The notes: generated from the sequence alone by a model not told the origin. A stretch of DNA of 64,000 bases from Chromohalobacter marismortui (GCF_004364315.1 NZ_SOBR01000009.1:40230-104229), one strand, 5' to 3'. Shown: positions 25,350 through 35,023, counted from the stretch's first letter. Made by a program: numbers and translations.

Positions 25350-28292
25350 TTACTCGGGTGGATCGACAGTGACGATCACGCGTACTGCGTCGAGGCGCAG
25401 CCGCGTGGCATCGATGGCCGTATCCAGCGCCTGACGCTCGTGGGCGAGGGCATCGATTTCCGCATCGCGCACTGCCGGATTGTGGCGTGCCAAGGCCTTG
25501 AGACGCGCCAGTTCGGTGTCCAACGTCTCGCGCATGCGTGTCTGCGCCGCCTCGACGATGCTTGGCAGCTCGTTCTCGGCCTCGCCTTCGGCATTGGTCA
25601 ACAGGTCGCGCAATTGGGTATGGCGTGACTTGATCAGGTCGCGTGCCACGGCCTTCTTGACCTTCTTGAGGTTCTTTGCCAAGCCCCCGAACGAGACCTT
25701 CTGGGTCAGGTTGGCGCCCGACTCGTCGAGCAGCAATCGGACCGCCGTGGGTGGCAGGAAACGCTCGACATTCAAATGCTTGGGCGCTGGACAGTGCGTC
25801 CGAAACACCAACTCGGCCATCAGCCGGCCACCGGGAATCGAGGGGTGCTGAAGCAGCGCCAGTGCGGTGTTGCCGAGGGTGCCGTCGAGGATACGCTCCA
25901 TCATCTCGCGCACCAGCGGGTGTTCCCAGGAAAGGTGCTGAACATCGTCGCGGGCCAGGGCACGTTGACGATCGAACGTTGCCGAGAAGCCTTCCTCGCC
26001 TTTGACCAGCCCCGGCAGGCCGTCGAGCATGTGAGGCCCCGCCAGCAGGTGTTGGATATCGCCGCCCAAGTCACGGCTCTCGACGCCGAAGACATCCAGT
26101 GCCTTGTCGACGTAACGTGGCAATGTCGTGTCGGCGTCCAGCTCGCGGATGGCGTCGGTGATGACCTGGGCGTGTTGCGGGCGGCAGGCGTTCCATTCCA
26201 GCAGCCGGTCGCGCCCGGCTTCATGGGCAGCGAGGCGGCTTTCGAAGTAGGCGCGCGTTTCCGCGATGACTTCCTCGAGGGCGTCGTTATCGAGCAGGGC
26301 GTCGGCCACGGTATCGCCGAAGGCATCGTAGAGCTCGCTGCCGATGCCATGTGGGGCATTGAAGGCACGCATGCCCTCGTCGTACCAGCGCAGCAGCCGC
26401 TCGCCGGGGCTGTCGTCGAACACCGGCACGTAAATGTCGATGGCGTGTTGCTGGCCGATGCGATCGAGGCGACCGATGCGTTGCTCGAGCTGATCGGGAT
26501 GTGCCGGTAGATCGAACATCACCAGGTGGCGGCAGAACTGGAAATTGCGTCCCTCGGAGCCGATTTCCGAGCATACCAGTACTTGGCAGCCGTCCTCCTC
26601 GTCGGCGAAGGCCGCGGCCGCCCGGTCGCGCTCGATGAGCGTCAGGCCCTCGTGGAACACCGGCGCCTGGAGACCGCCCAGCACGCGCAGTGCCTCGCTG
26701 AGGTCGCTGGCGGTGTCGCGGTCGTGGGCGATGACCAGCACCTTGTCGCGGCCCACCTCGGTCAAGCGTTCCAGAAGCCAGGTCACGCGCGGGTCGATTT
26801 GCCACCAGGGCTCGGTATTGAGCGACACGTTGCTCGGCGAGTCGTCGCTCAGCGCACGGTACATGGCGTCGGGATAGAGCAGGACCTCGGGATGATCGAG
26901 CCCGGTGGCGATCAACAGGTCGTCGAGGTAGTCCATGTCGCGATCCAGCTTGCGTAGTTCACGGCGGTAGCTGGACGGCGGGGTCAGGCGCGTGACATGC
27001 AAGTGGCGCTCGGGGAAGCCAGCGACATGGCGGCGGCTGTTGCGAAACATCACGCGGCCGGTCCCGTGACGATCGAGGAGCTGCTCGCGGAGCTGGCAAC
27101 GGGCGCTATGGTGCTGCGCCTCGTCGCTTTCGGGGTCGAGCAGCGTGGCGAGCAGCGCCTGGCTGTCCGCATCATCGATGACCGCGCCCACGGCGTCGCG
27201 ATCGACGGCATCGCCGGGCAGGCGTTCAAGGGCGTCCACGGCCTCGGCGACCTTGGCATAGCCTGCTTCTTCGGCGGCGAAGGCCGCCAGACTGGTGTAG
27301 CGCTCGGGATCGAGCAGGCGCAACCGCGCGAAGTGGCCGGCTTGGCCCATCTGCTCGGGCGTGGCGGTCAGCAGCAGCACGCCGTCGATGACTCGCGCCA
27401 ACTGCTCGACGCAGGCATAGCCGGGGCCGCTGGCCTCGGGCGTCCAGTCGAGATGATGGGCCTCGTCGACGATCAGCAGGTCCCAGTCACAGGTGAGGGC
27501 CTGGGTCTGGCGGTGCGGGTTGGCGAACAGCCATTGCTGGCTGGCCAGGACCAGTTGAGCGCTTTCGAAAGGGTTGCCTGTGCTGTGCTGGCTCTGCTGT
27601 TCGTCGAGCAGGGTGAAATGCAGCGAGAAGCGGCGCAGCATTTCCACCAGCCATTGATGGCTCAGGCTGTCGGGTACCAGAATCAAGGCTCGCTCGACAC
27701 GCCCGGTGAGCAGCAGGCGGTGCAGGATCAGGCCGGCTTCGATGGTCTTGCCCAGGCCCACCTCGTCGGCGAGCAGTACGCGTGGGGCATGACGGCGCGA
27801 GACCTCGTCGGCGATATACAGCTGATGAGGGATGAGATCCACGCGCGGTCCGGCCAGGCCGTTGGCGGGATGCTGGGCGATACGGTGATAGTGGTGCAGG
27901 GTGCGGTAGCGCAGTTCGAACCAGTCGTTGCGGTCGACCTGGCCGGTCAGCAGGCGGTCGCGTGCTTGCTGAAAGCGCATGCTGTCGGCGAGGCGGCTTT
28001 CGGGAAGTTCGTCGTATTCGCCGTTCGCGGTTTCGACGATATAGACCAGCAGCCCCTGGGCTTCCTTGGTGTCGTCGACGGTCAGCGTGCGGCCGTCGGC
28101 GGCTTCGATTCGGTCGCCGGTGCCGAAGACGACGCGGGTAAGCGGCGCTTGGCGAACGCTATAGGTGCGCGTTTCCTGGCTGGCGGCAAAGAGCACGGTC
28201 ACGCTTCGGGCGTCGCAGTTCAGGATCGTGCCCAGCCCCAGCTCGGCTTCGCCGTCGCTGACCCAGCGCTGGCCCGGAATGAATTCGCTCAT
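25350..28292 (-). CDS. rapA: RapA, RNA polymerase recycling SWI2/SNF2 ATPase
   Basis: This 980-residue ATPase binds RNA polymerase and helps it recycle after transcription, especially in high salt. The N-terminal Tudor-like part begins FIPGQRWVSDGEAELGLG. The ATPase has Walker A ADEVGLGKTIEAG, DEAH in LIVDEAHHL, LLLTATP, and the second helicase lobe with LVCSEIGSEGRNFQF and QRIGRLDRIGQ. It is close in length to E. coli RapA (968). Gene context is not an operon: it converges with the TIGR01777 gene and lies 119 bases downstream of the thioredoxin fusion gene. Confidence 0.97.
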   Translation of the reverse strand: MSEFIPGQRWVSDGEAELGLGTILNCDARSVTVLFAASQETRTYSVRQAPLTRVVFGTGDRIEAADGRTLTVDDTKEAQGLLVYIVETANGEYDELPESRLADSMRFQQARDRLLTGQVDRNDWFELRYRTLHHYHRIAQHPANGLAGPRVDLIPHQLYIADEVSRRHAPRVLLADEVGLGKTIEAGLILHRLLLTGRVERALILVPDSLSHQWLVEMLRRFSLHFTLLDEQQSQHSTGNPFESAQLVLASQQWLFANPHRQTQALTCDWDLLIVDEAHHLDWTPEASGPGYACVEQLARVIDGVLLLTATPEQMGQAGHFARLRLLDPERYTSLAAFAAEEAGYAKVAEAVDALERLPGDAVDRDAVGAVIDDADSQALLATLLDPESDEAQHHSARCQLREQLLDRHGTGRVMFRNSRRHVAGFPERHLHVTRLTPPSSYRRELRKLDRDMDYLDDLLIATGLDHPEVLLYPDAMYRALSDDSPSNVSLNTEPWWQIDPRVTWLLERLTEVGRDKVLVIAHDRDTASDLSEALRVLGGLQAPVFHEGLTLIERDRAAAAFADEEDGCQVLVCSEIGSEGRNFQFCRHLVMFDLPAHPDQLEQRIGRLDRIGQQHAIDIYVPVFDDSPGERLLRWYDEGMRAFNAPHGIGSELYDAFGDTVADALLDNDALEEVIAETRAYFESRLAAHEAGRDRLLEWNACRPQHAQVITDAIRELDADTTLPRYVDKALDVFGVESRDLGGDIQHLLAGPHMLDGLPGLVKGEEGFSATFDRQRALARDDVQHLSWEHPLVREMMERILDGTLGNTALALLQHPSIPGGRLMAELVFRTHCPAPKHLNVERFLPPTAVRLLLDESGANLTQKVSFGGLAKNLKKVKKAVARDLIKSRHTQLRDLLTNAEGEAENELPSIVEAAQTRMRETLDTELARLKALARHNPAVRDAEIDALAHERQALDTAIDATRLRLDAVRVIVTVDPPE

Positions 28293-28411
28293 GATGCCTC
28301 GGGATGATGATGTAACGGAACGTGGCGCACCGCCTTGCTGGGGAGCATGCAGGGCGGCGGGCGCAGTATTCTACCGGAAAGCGACGAAGGGCTTAACAGG
28401 CGATTGCGTTT

Positions 28412-29215
28412 TCAATGCGTGGTCGACAGCCAGCGCATGAGATGTGCCGTGGAGAGTTCGCCCATCTGGTAGTCGAGTAGCTGACCGTGGGCGCTGAAGC
28501 GTAGTGTCAGGGGCAGTGCGGGCATGTCGAAATAAGCCTGCAAGCGTTGTTGCGGATCACGCAGGGCATAGGGGAAAGCGATCTTGCGGGCATCGAGATA
28601 GCGCGCGGCTTGCAGCAGCGTCTGGCCTTCATCGATGGCCACGACGGTGGCCGCGGCATGCTCGAGATTGGCGAGCCGCGCCAGCGTATGGCGGCATGCT
28701 CGGCAATCGCTGCGCCATAGCACTACGATGAGCGGAGACGCCGACGTCAGCTTTTCGAGGGGCGTCGGGGTGCCATCGAGCGCGTTCAAGGTCAGATGCG
28801 GCAAATGCGTGGGTGGGGGGTCGGCCACCAGCGGCTGCCAGGTATTCAACCCCCACCAAAGTGCGCTACATGCCATGAGCGCGCCGCTGGCCAGGCGCAT
28901 CTGATGTGCGGGAAGGTCGCGCAAGCACCATGATGTCCACAGACCGGCGCCGAGCAAGGCGCCCAGCGGATGGTATCCGGACGTCCACAATGTGATGATC
29001 TCGAGAGGGGCCTGACGGTAGGCGTCCAAGTGAAGCGCCACATATGCCAGGCGAGCACCGAGCAGCGCCGCTGCCAAGGTGCCACTCAACCACTGGCGTT
29101 GTCGGGGGCGGGGTAGACGCAACGACGCACCCAACGCCAATAGCGCCAGTGCCGCGATGGCGGCGTATAGCGGTGCGCTTGGAAGCGGCACATGGCCGAG
29201 CATGATCGGTGGCAT
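28412..29215 (-). CDS. Membrane Lgt-like domain fused to a TlpA/thioredoxin-like domain
   Basis: This 267-residue protein has an N-terminal part with about four membrane helices (residues 13-120) that resembles a shortened prolipoprotein diacylglyceryl transferase (LLGARLAYVALHLDAY, PLEIITLWTSGYHPLGALLG). After a linker comes a thioredoxin-fold domain with PLIVVLWRSDCRACRHT, a CRAC redox site at 171-174, facing the periplasm by prediction. The likely role is disulfide exchange in the periplasm; transferase activity is doubtful because the Lgt part is incomplete. The start at 29215 is chosen for the GAGAACC before it. It is monocistronic by position. Confidence 0.72.
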   Translation of the reverse strand: MPPIMLGHVPLPSAPLYAAIAALALLALGASLRLPRPRQRQWLSGTLAAALLGARLAYVALHLDAYRQAPLEIITLWTSGYHPLGALLGAGLWTSWCLRDLPAHQMRLASGALMACSALWWGLNTWQPLVADPPPTHLPHLTLNALDGTPTPLEKLTSASPLIVVLWRSDCRACRHTLARLANLEHAAATVVAIDEGQTLLQAARYLDARKIAFPYALRDPQQRLQAYFDMPALPLTLRFSAHGQLLDYQMGELSTAHLMRWLSTTH

Positions 29216-29349
29216 GAGGTTCTCATGGTGGCGATGACGAATCGCGATGCCTGACACGTTACACTAACGCTCTAGGGATCGCTTTTTAAGCATCGTGGCC
29301 GGGATGAAGTCCTCGCATGGCGTCAGGTCGAAACGAAAGGAGAGAACGC

Positions 29350-29598
29350 ATGGTGGGTTCGCGCTATGGCGTCGATGGGTTGCGCGCGGCAGCCATTGCC
29401 AGTCAGGCCCTGGGATTCATTCTGATCATGACGCTGGAAACCTGTCTGGGCGACGCCGCGCGCCCTTGGCAGGGAGTGACGCTGGCGTTGATGCTCCTTG
29501 CCGCTTGTTGGGTGGCCCTGATGCGGCGTTATCGGCGCAACAAGCAGCGCCGCGTCATGGATGAGCGGCTCAGGCGTGCGGCAGAAGACGAGGAGTAA
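29350..29598 (+). CDS. Small membrane protein of unknown function
   Basis: This 82-residue protein has two predicted membrane helices (about 13-30 and 39-58) and a basic, then acidic C-terminus (MRRYRRNKQRR, AEDEE). AAAGGAGAG lies six bases before the ATG at 29350, which supports that it is a real gene. I do not recognise a family. It is divergent from the Lgt-like fusion gene and converges with the next hypothetical. Confidence 0.6.
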   Translation: MVGSRYGVDGLRAAAIASQALGFILIMTLETCLGDAARPWQGVTLALMLLAACWVALMRRYRRNKQRRVMDERLRRAAEDEE

Positions 29599-29607
29599 GG
29601 GGGCGCA

Positions 29608-30024
29608 TCACGGTGTGTGCCCATGGAGGCCCAGGGGTTGGCAGCGGCGCGGGTCGAGGGCCAACAGCATCAGCTGCCAGTCACCGGGAAGCGGCATGGT
29701 CAGCACTCGCCAAGCGCAACCGCGTGACGCGCTGGGATGCTCGCGCGAGGCCTCCAGGCAGCGCGCTCCCTTGCTGGTCAGCAAAGGGGCGAGGCGCTCG
29801 AATTCCGCATTGTCGGCTTCCAGGCGTAAGGTGCTGGCGGGCGCCTCGGGGTGTTCGTCGAGTAGCAGCACATGGCTGTTATGCCCCTCGTGATGCAGCT
29901 CGAGGCAAGCACCGTGCGGGGTATGCAGCAAGGTCGTCAGTGCCAAGTGTGCTTGCAGCCATTCCACCAAGGGGGCAAGTTGGGCGACGTGAAGTACGGC
30001 GGGTTCCAGCGATAAGCGTTGCAT
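29608..30024 (-). CDS. Hypothetical protein, possibly VOC/glyoxalase-like fold
   Basis: This 138-residue protein has no clear motif. The pattern CLELHHEGHNSHVLLLDEH followed by SKGARCLEASREHP and GDWQLMLLALDPR is reminiscent of a half-module of the vicinal-oxygen-chelate fold, but the similarity is loose. ATG 30024 is preferred since GGAG lies six bases upstream; an ATG at 30057 would add 11 residues without a ribosome site. The end lies nine bases from the convergent small membrane gene. Confidence 0.5.
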   Translation of the reverse strand: MQRLSLEPAVLHVAQLAPLVEWLQAHLALTTLLHTPHGACLELHHEGHNSHVLLLDEHPEAPASTLRLEADNAEFERLAPLLTSKGARCLEASREHPSASRGCAWRVLTMPLPGDWQLMLLALDPRRCQPLGLHGHTP

Positions 30025-30327
30025 GGCGGACTCCAGAGCGTCTGTGAGCGTACCCATCAGTATGGGGGCTGACGCGATGCTGGAAAGCACGGCATGGCTA
30101 TGGTGCGAATGCACGACGTCTATCGATGTCCGGGACAAGCGTGCTGGGGCGGGTAACCAGCAAGGCATGGTTGGCACATCCTTGTGCCGTTGGGCTTCCT
30201 AGCCTGACTACCGTGGGCGCATATGCCAGGATTATCGATAACCTGGGTTAAGAATGATGGTGCATCGATACCATGCGTCAGGCGAGGCGCGTGACACGGG
30301 GAGGTCGACATGTTGGGGCAGGATACG
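30025..30327. other. Gene-free stretch before tRNA-Pro
   Basis: No convincing gene is present. The promoter of the leftward hypothetical should lie here. A 10-bp perfect palindrome TTATCGATAA (30232-30241) is the only clear local structure. Confidence 0.4.
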
Positions 30328-30363
30328 AAAAAAGCCCATGCAACTGAATGCATGGGCTTTTCT
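30328..30363 (-). terminator. Rho-independent terminator of tRNA-Pro
   Basis: Read leftward, GCCCATGCA with its complement TGCATGGGC forms a 9-bp stem extended by A/T pairs, and six T residues follow. It ends seven bases after the tRNA 3' end. Confidence 0.9.
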
Positions 30364-30369
30364 AAATCT

Positions 30370-30446
30370 TGGTCGGAGTAGCAGGATTCGAACCTACGAC
30401 CTCTGCCTCCCGAAGGCAGCGCTCTACCAAGCTGAGCTATACTCCG
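30370..30446 (-). tRNA. tRNA-Pro (anticodon CGG)
   Basis: The 77-base gene on the minus strand folds into a full cloverleaf: acceptor stem CGGAGTA/TACTCCG, D-arm AGCTCAGCTTGGTAGAGC, anticodon arm CTGCC-TTCGGGA-GGCAG with anticodon CGG, and T-arm GTAGGTTCGAATCCTGC. The CCA end is encoded in the DNA. It reads the proline codon CCG, which is frequent in this high-GC genome. It stands alone with its own promoter and terminator. Confidence 0.98.
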
Positions 30447-30479
30447 TTCGCGCTGGGGGTGCCAGCTCGACGGGGCTGC

Positions 30480-30507
30480 ATTATACGCATCCGCGGCGTG
30501 CGCGCAA
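30480..30507 (-). promoter_or_regulatory. Promoter of tRNA-Pro
   Basis: Read leftward, TTGCGC, 16 bases, TATAAT, then a GC-rich discriminator (GCAGCCCC). It lies 34 bases before the tRNA 5' end. The GC-rich discriminator is typical for stringently controlled stable RNA promoters. Confidence 0.75.
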
Positions 30508-30527
30508 CCCTTTTGCAGGCGGTCTGA

Positions 30528-31502
30528 TCAGGTTTGGCGCTCGACGGCGAGGCGGGCGAGCTCGGCCATGCTGTCACGGTAGCGGCTCGCGGGTAAAAGC
30601 TCGAGCTGGGCAAGCGCGAGGTCGACCATTTCCACGGCACGGCGACGGGTGTATGCCAGCGCACCGGTGGCGTTGACGATGGCCAGTACCTCGTCGAGAT
30701 GATCGAGTCCGCCCTGGCGAATGGCCTTGCGGACCACATTGACCTGCTCGGCGTCGCCGGTCGCCATGGCATGAATGAGGGGCAGCGTGGGCTTGCCTTC
30801 GGCAAGGTCGTCGCCGACGTTCTTGCCCATGGCATCGGCGTCGCCCTGATAGTCGAGAAGGTCGTCGACGAGCTGGAAGGCCAGCCCCAGATAGCGGCCG
30901 TAGAGCTTGAGGGCCTCTTCCTGGGCGGGGCTCGCGTCGGCGAGTATCGCGCCGCTGTGACTGGCGGCCTCGAAGAGCATGGCGGTCTTGCCCTGAATGG
31001 TCTCGAAGTACGCGGCCTCATCGATGTCGGGGTTGCCGATATTGGTCAACTGCAGTACTTCGCCTTCGGCGATCACGCAGGTGGCGCCGGAGAGAATTTC
31101 CATGACGCGCATCGAGCCGACTTCGACCATCATCTGGAACGAGCGCGAATACAGGAAATCGCCGACCAGCACCGAGGGGGCGTTGCCCCAGGCGTCGTTG
31201 GCGGTCGCCTTGCCCCGGCGCAGGTGTGATTCGTCGACCACGTCGTCGTGCAGCAGCGTCGAGGTGTGCATGAATTCGATCAGTGTGGCCAGGGTCACGT
31301 GGCGATCGCCCGGGTAGCCCAGAGAGCGTGCGGCGAGCAACACCAGCAGCGGGCGTAGTCGCTTGCCGCCGCTTTCGATGATGTAGTGGCCAATGGTTTC
31401 GACGAGGGGAACCCGGGAAGCCAGTTGGGCGAGGATGGTGCGGTCGACGGCGGCGAAATCATCCGCGACCGCCGCATGGATGGGCGATGCGTTGGGCTGC
31501 AT
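30528..31502 (-). CDS. ispB: IspB, octaprenyl diphosphate synthase
   Basis: This 324-residue trans-prenyltransferase makes the polyprenyl side chain of ubiquinone. Both Asp-rich motifs are present: LLHDDVVDESHLRRG and FQLVDDLLDYQGD, with GGKRLRP near the N-terminus. It is divergent from rplU-rpmA, the usual gammaproteobacterial arrangement. The start at 31502 fits the family's N-terminus. Side-chain length cannot be read from sequence alone; ubiquinone-9 is typical of halomonads, so the product may be nona- rather than octaprenyl. Confidence 0.95.
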   Translation of the reverse strand: MQPNASPIHAAVADDFAAVDRTILAQLASRVPLVETIGHYIIESGGKRLRPLLVLLAARSLGYPGDRHVTLATLIEFMHTSTLLHDDVVDESHLRRGKATANDAWGNAPSVLVGDFLYSRSFQMMVEVGSMRVMEILSGATCVIAEGEVLQLTNIGNPDIDEAAYFETIQGKTAMLFEAASHSGAILADASPAQEEALKLYGRYLGLAFQLVDDLLDYQGDADAMGKNVGDDLAEGKPTLPLIHAMATGDAEQVNVVRKAIRQGGLDHLDEVLAIVNATGALAYTRRRAVEMVDLALAQLELLPASRYRDSMAELARLAVERQT

Positions 31503-31640
31503 GGGTCGGCTTGTCGCAATAAGGGGTTGGGCCGCCTCATTGCGGCCTTGGGCTCGGGCTATGCTAGGGGGCCCCCCGAGGGGCGTCAAGGCGCATGCCG
31601 GTGTTGTGCCAGGCCGCGTCATCCGTGGTGTGAAAGACGC

Positions 31641-31670
31641 TTGCCCGGTATGCCTGTGTGTCGCTATAAT
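31641..31670 (+). promoter_or_regulatory. Promoter of rplU-rpmA
   Basis: TTGCCC, 18 bases, then a perfect TATAAT at 31665-31670, about 105 bases before the rplU start. The spacing and -10 match a sigma-70 promoter. Confidence 0.7.
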
Positions 31671-31774
31671 ACGCGGCTCGACTCATCATGCTCCCTGTCA
31701 GATGGCTGCCGGAAGGGGCGCCACTCGCCGCAGGTCGATGAAGAGCGCAACCCCGATGAGTGCTGGAGAGTGAC

Positions 31775-32086
31775 ATGTACGCAGTAATCAAGAGCGGTGG
31801 CAAGCAGTACCGCGTTCAGGAAGGCCAGACCCTGAAGCTCGAGAAGCTGGAAGTGGCCACGGGTGACACCCTCGAACTCGACCAGGTGCTGCTGGTTGCC
31901 GATGATGACGACGTGAAGGTCGGCGCACCGCTGGTCGAAGGTGCCAAGGTGACGGCGGAAGTCGTTTCCCATGGTCGCGGCGAAAAGGTGAAGATCATCA
32001 AGTTCCGTCGCCGTAAGCACCAGATGCGTCGTCAAGGCCATCGTCAGTGGTTCACCGAAGTCAAGATCACCGGAATTTCCGCGTAA
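31775..32086 (+). CDS. rplU: 50S ribosomal protein L21
   Basis: This 103-residue ribosomal protein begins [18 protein letters not shown] and ends with the basic [18 protein letters not shown] and VKITGISA, all typical of L21. CTGGAGAG lies just upstream of the ATG. It is co-transcribed with rpmA 33 bases downstream. Confidence 0.99.
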   Translation: MYAVIKSGGKQYRVQEGQTLKLEKLEVATGDTLELDQVLLVADDDDVKVGAPLVEGAKVTAEVVSHGRGEKVKIIKFRRRKHQMRRQGHRQWFTEVKITGISA

Positions 32087-32119
32087 GCGATATTCCCCCG
32101 ATAACACGAGGTATTTGCA

Positions 32120-32377
32120 ATGGCTCATAAAAAGGCTGCCGGTAGTTCTCGTAACGGTCGCGACAGTGAATCCAAACGCCTAGGTGTCAAGCTGTTCGGT
32201 GGCCAGGCGGCGACCGCCGGCAACATCATCGTGCGTCAGCGTGGTACCAAGTTCCACGCCGGCAGCGGTGTCGGCATCGGCAAGGATCACACCCTGTTCG
32301 CCCTGAACGACGGCGTGATCAAGTTCGAGACCAAGGGTCCGAAAAACCGTAAGTTCGTGAGCGTTGTCTCCGCCTGA
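32120..32377 (+). CDS. rpmA: 50S ribosomal protein L27
   Basis: This 85-residue protein begins [16 protein letters not shown], the L27 N-terminus that reaches the peptidyl transferase centre, followed by [10 protein letters not shown] and ILVRQRGT-like [13 protein letters not shown]. No N-terminal prepeptide of the Firmicutes type is present. A terminator follows at 32401. Confidence 0.99.
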   Translation: MAHKKAAGSSRNGRDSESKRLGVKLFGGQAATAGNIIVRQRGTKFHAGSGVGIGKDHTLFALNDGVIKFETKGPKNRKFVSVVSA

Positions 32378-32400
32378 GACCGCCACGAACGATGCAGGAG

Positions 32401-32427
32401 AAGGCCCCGCTTCAGGCGGGGCCTTTT
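32401..32427 (+). terminator. Rho-independent terminator after rpmA
   Basis: AAGGCCCCGC, loop TTCAG, complementary GCGGGGCCTT followed by TT. It lies between rpmA and obgE, so obgE likely depends partly on read-through or its own promoter. Confidence 0.85.
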
Positions 32428-32463
32428 CGTATAGGGCGGCCGTGGCCGTCAGGAGAAGTGTCC

Positions 32464-33651
32464 ATGCAATTCGTCGACGAAGCCTCGATCATCGTCGAGG
32501 CCGGCAAGGGCGGCAATGGTTGCCTGAGTTTCCGGCGCGAAAAATACGTTCCCAAGGGCGGGCCGGACGGCGGCGACGGTGGGCACGGTGGCAGCGTCTA
32601 TCTGATCGGTGACGACGCCCTCAATACGTTGATCGACTTCAAGTATCAGCGCTTCTACAAGGCACCCAACGGTCAGCCGGGCCAAGGGCGCCAGATGAGT
32701 GGCCGCAACGGCGAAGATCTGCACGTCAAGGTGCCGGTGGGGACCACGGTGATCGATGAGGATACCCTCGAGGTGATCGCCGATGTGACCGAGGCCGGTC
32801 AGGTCGAGCTGGTGGCGCAGGCGGGCCGTCGTGGATTGGGCAACATCCATTTCAAGTCCTCTACCAACCGGGCGCCGCGCAAGACAACGCCAGGCACTGA
32901 GGGCGAGCGCCGCAACCTGCGCTTCGAGATGAAAGTGATGGCCGATGTCGGCCTGCTGGGCGTGCCCAATGCCGGCAAGTCGACGCTGATCCGTGCCGTC
33001 TCGGCCGCCAAGCCCAAGGTCGCCAACTACCCCTTCACCACGCTGGTACCCAATCTCGGGGTGGTCAAGCTGGGCACGCACGAGCATTTCGTCATGGCCG
33101 ACGTGCCAGGTTTGATCGAAGGGGCATCTGATGGCGCCGGTCTGGGGTTGCGTTTTCTCAAGCATCTCACCCGGACACGGTTGTTGTTGCACGTGGTCGA
33201 CGTGGCGCCGTTCGATGAAAGCGATCCCGTGGAGAGTGCGCGGGCTATCGCGCATGAACTCGAACAGTTTTCCGCTACGCTGGCCGAGCGCCCACGCTGG
33301 CTGGTGCTCAACAAGCTCGACTTGCTCCCCGAGGAAGTGCGTCAGGCCACGGTCGACGATATCGTCGCGCGCCTGGAGTGGACGGGGCCGGTGTTTCGGG
33401 TTTCGGCGATCAGTAGCGAGGGCACCCAGCCGCTGGTGCAGGCGGCGCATCGCTGGCTGACCGAGCAGCGTCAGCTGGAGGCAGAGGACGAGACGGCTTT
33501 CGCACATGAGCGCGAGATGCGCCAGCGCATGGAAGACGAAGCCGTGGCGCGCGCCGAGGCGCGCATGTCGCGCAAGCGCAAGCCGGTTCAGGAAGATGAC
33601 GATGATTTCGACGATGACGAGTACGACGTCGAAGTGGAATACGCTCCCTGA
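32464..33651 (+). CDS. obgE: ObgE/CgtA, ribosome-associated GTPase
   Basis: This 395-residue GTPase acts in 50S assembly and stress response. The glycine-rich Obg domain (1-158) contains [18 protein letters not shown]. The G domain has G1 [10 protein letters not shown]3 DVPGLIEGA and G4 NKLDLL. The C-terminal tail is very acidic ([16 protein letters not shown]), a trait common in halophile Obg proteins. The ATG at 32464 matches the family start MQFVDEA. It is followed by proB 26 bases later. Confidence 0.98.
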   Translation: MQFVDEASIIVEAGKGGNGCLSFRREKYVPKGGPDGGDGGHGGSVYLIGDDALNTLIDFKYQRFYKAPNGQPGQGRQMSGRNGEDLHVKVPVGTTVIDEDTLEVIADVTEAGQVELVAQAGRRGLGNIHFKSSTNRAPRKTTPGTEGERRNLRFEMKVMADVGLLGVPNAGKSTLIRAVSAAKPKVANYPFTTLVPNLGVVKLGTHEHFVMADVPGLIEGASDGAGLGLRFLKHLTRTRLLLHVVDVAPFDESDPVESARAIAHELEQFSATLAERPRWLVLNKLDLLPEEVRQATVDDIVARLEWTGPVFRVSAISSEGTQPLVQAAHRWLTEQRQLEAEDETAFAHEREMRQRMEDEAVARAEARMSRKRKPVQEDDDDFDDDEYDVEVEYAP

Positions 33652-33677
33652 ACGGGGTCGGGGTCGGAGGAAAGCCG

Positions 33678-34814
33678 GTGAGTGAGTCGCAGTCGATGAG
33701 TCGTGAGGCCTTGCGTGGCGCACGGCGTATCGTGATCAAGATCGGCAGTGCGCTGTTGACCAACGACGGTCGTGGCCTCGATGCCGACGCCATTGGCGGT
33801 TGGGTCGATCAGATCGCCTCCCTGCATGCGCGCGGCGTCGAAGTCGTGCTGGTGTCGTCCGGGGCGGTGGCTGAGGGCATGGCGCGCCTGGGCTGGGCAT
33901 CCCGGCCCTCGGCGGTGTATGAACTGCAGGCGGCTGCCGCGGTAGGGCAGTCGGGGCTATCGCAATGCTATGAGGGGCACTTCGCGCGTCATGGTCTGCG
34001 TAGCGCGCAAGTGCTTTTGACGCATGATGATCTGTCCGACCGCAAGCGCTATCTCAATGCGCGTTCGGCGTTACGCACGCTGGTTGCACTGCGCGTGGTG
34101 CCGGTGATCAACGAGAACGACACCGTGGTCACCGACGAGATCCGCTTCGGTGATAACGATACGCTGGGCGCGCTGGTGGCCAACCTTTTGGAAGCGGATG
34201 CGCTGATCCTGCTCACCGATCAGGAAGGCTTGTTCGATGCCGATCCGCGCCACGACCCCGAGGCGCGGTTGATCAGCGAAGGACGTGCCGACGATCCTGC
34301 CCTGGCGGCGGTTGCCGGCGATGGCGGTGCCTTGGGGCGCGGCGGAATGACGACCAAAGTGCGCGCTGCGCGCCTGGCGGCGCGCTCCGGCGCGCTGACG
34401 GTGATCGCCAGTGGGCGCCAGGCGGCGGTGCTCACGCGGCTGGCGGAAGGCGAGACGCTGGGCACGCTGTTGATGCCGGATCATGCCCCGTTGGCGGCGC
34501 GCAAGCGGTGGCTGGCGGGGCAGCTTCAGGTGCGCGGCACGCTGGTGCTCGACGATGGTGCGGTCGAGGTATTGCATCGCCATGGGTCGAGCTTGTTGCC
34601 GGTGGGCGTGCGACGTGCCGAAGGTGTCTTCAAGCGTGGCGATATGGTGGTCTGCGTCAACGAGCGCGGCGAGCGGGTCGCCAAGGGGCTCGTCAACTAC
34701 GGCAGTGACGAGGCGCGGCGTATCGTGGGCCAGCCTAGTCATCGCATCGAGACGCTGCTTGGCTACATGGAATCACCGGAGCTCATCCATCGCGATAATC
34801 TGGTCATCATATGA
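33678..34814 (+). CDS. proB: Glutamate 5-kinase
   Basis: This 378-residue enzyme phosphorylates glutamate in the first step of proline synthesis. The amino-acid kinase domain has [33 protein letters not shown] and [15 protein letters not shown]-terminal PUA domain (about 280-375) ends with [15 protein letters not shown]. The GTG start at 33678 has AGGAAAG upstream. Position after obgE is usual in Halomonadaceae and pseudomonads. Proline is a compatible solute precursor, fitting a halophile, but feedback control cannot be judged here. Confidence 0.97.
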   Translation: MSESQSMSREALRGARRIVIKIGSALLTNDGRGLDADAIGGWVDQIASLHARGVEVVLVSSGAVAEGMARLGWASRPSAVYELQAAAAVGQSGLSQCYEGHFARHGLRSAQVLLTHDDLSDRKRYLNARSALRTLVALRVVPVINENDTVVTDEIRFGDNDTLGALVANLLEADALILLTDQEGLFDADPRHDPEARLISEGRADDPALAAVAGDGGALGRGGMTTKVRAARLAARSGALTVIASGRQAAVLTRLAEGETLGTLLMPDHAPLAARKRWLAGQLQVRGTLVLDDGAVEVLHRHGSSLLPVGVRRAEGVFKRGDMVVCVNERGERVAKGLVNYGSDEARRIVGQPSHRIETLLGYMESPELIHRDNLVII

Positions 34815-34874
34815 AGGGCCGTAATATCGGGGATGCGCTCGGCGACGCTATAGCCGTTGCCGGGCGGGCCATGC

Positions 34875-34986
34875 TAGAATGCTGCATCCTCTCAGACACG
34901 GCCCGTTGATGGGGCGCCTCGTGAGTGGCGATCCCGTTTTGGCCGATTCGTTTGACGTAGTAAAAAGTCAAGCGAATCAATTTTTT
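34875..34986 (+). promoter_or_regulatory. rpsT leader: TAGAAT -10 and a terminator-like hairpin before the gene
   Basis: A -10 TAGAAT lies at 34875-34880 (weak -35). Downstream, 34945-34956 pairs with 34967-34978 (12 bp with one U-G pair, 10-base loop), followed by AA and six T residues, 37 bases before the rpsT GTG. This has the form of an intrinsic terminator. It is either the end of the obgE-proB transcript or an attenuator in the rpsT leader. Confidence 0.6.
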
Positions 34987-35023
34987 ACAGAATATGACTG
35001 TCAACATCTCCAAGGAGTAGACG

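Noticed and set aside
26997..28307. A 436-codon open frame antisense to rapA
   Set aside because: It covers the region coding the RapA N-terminal and ATPase parts and has no features of its own.
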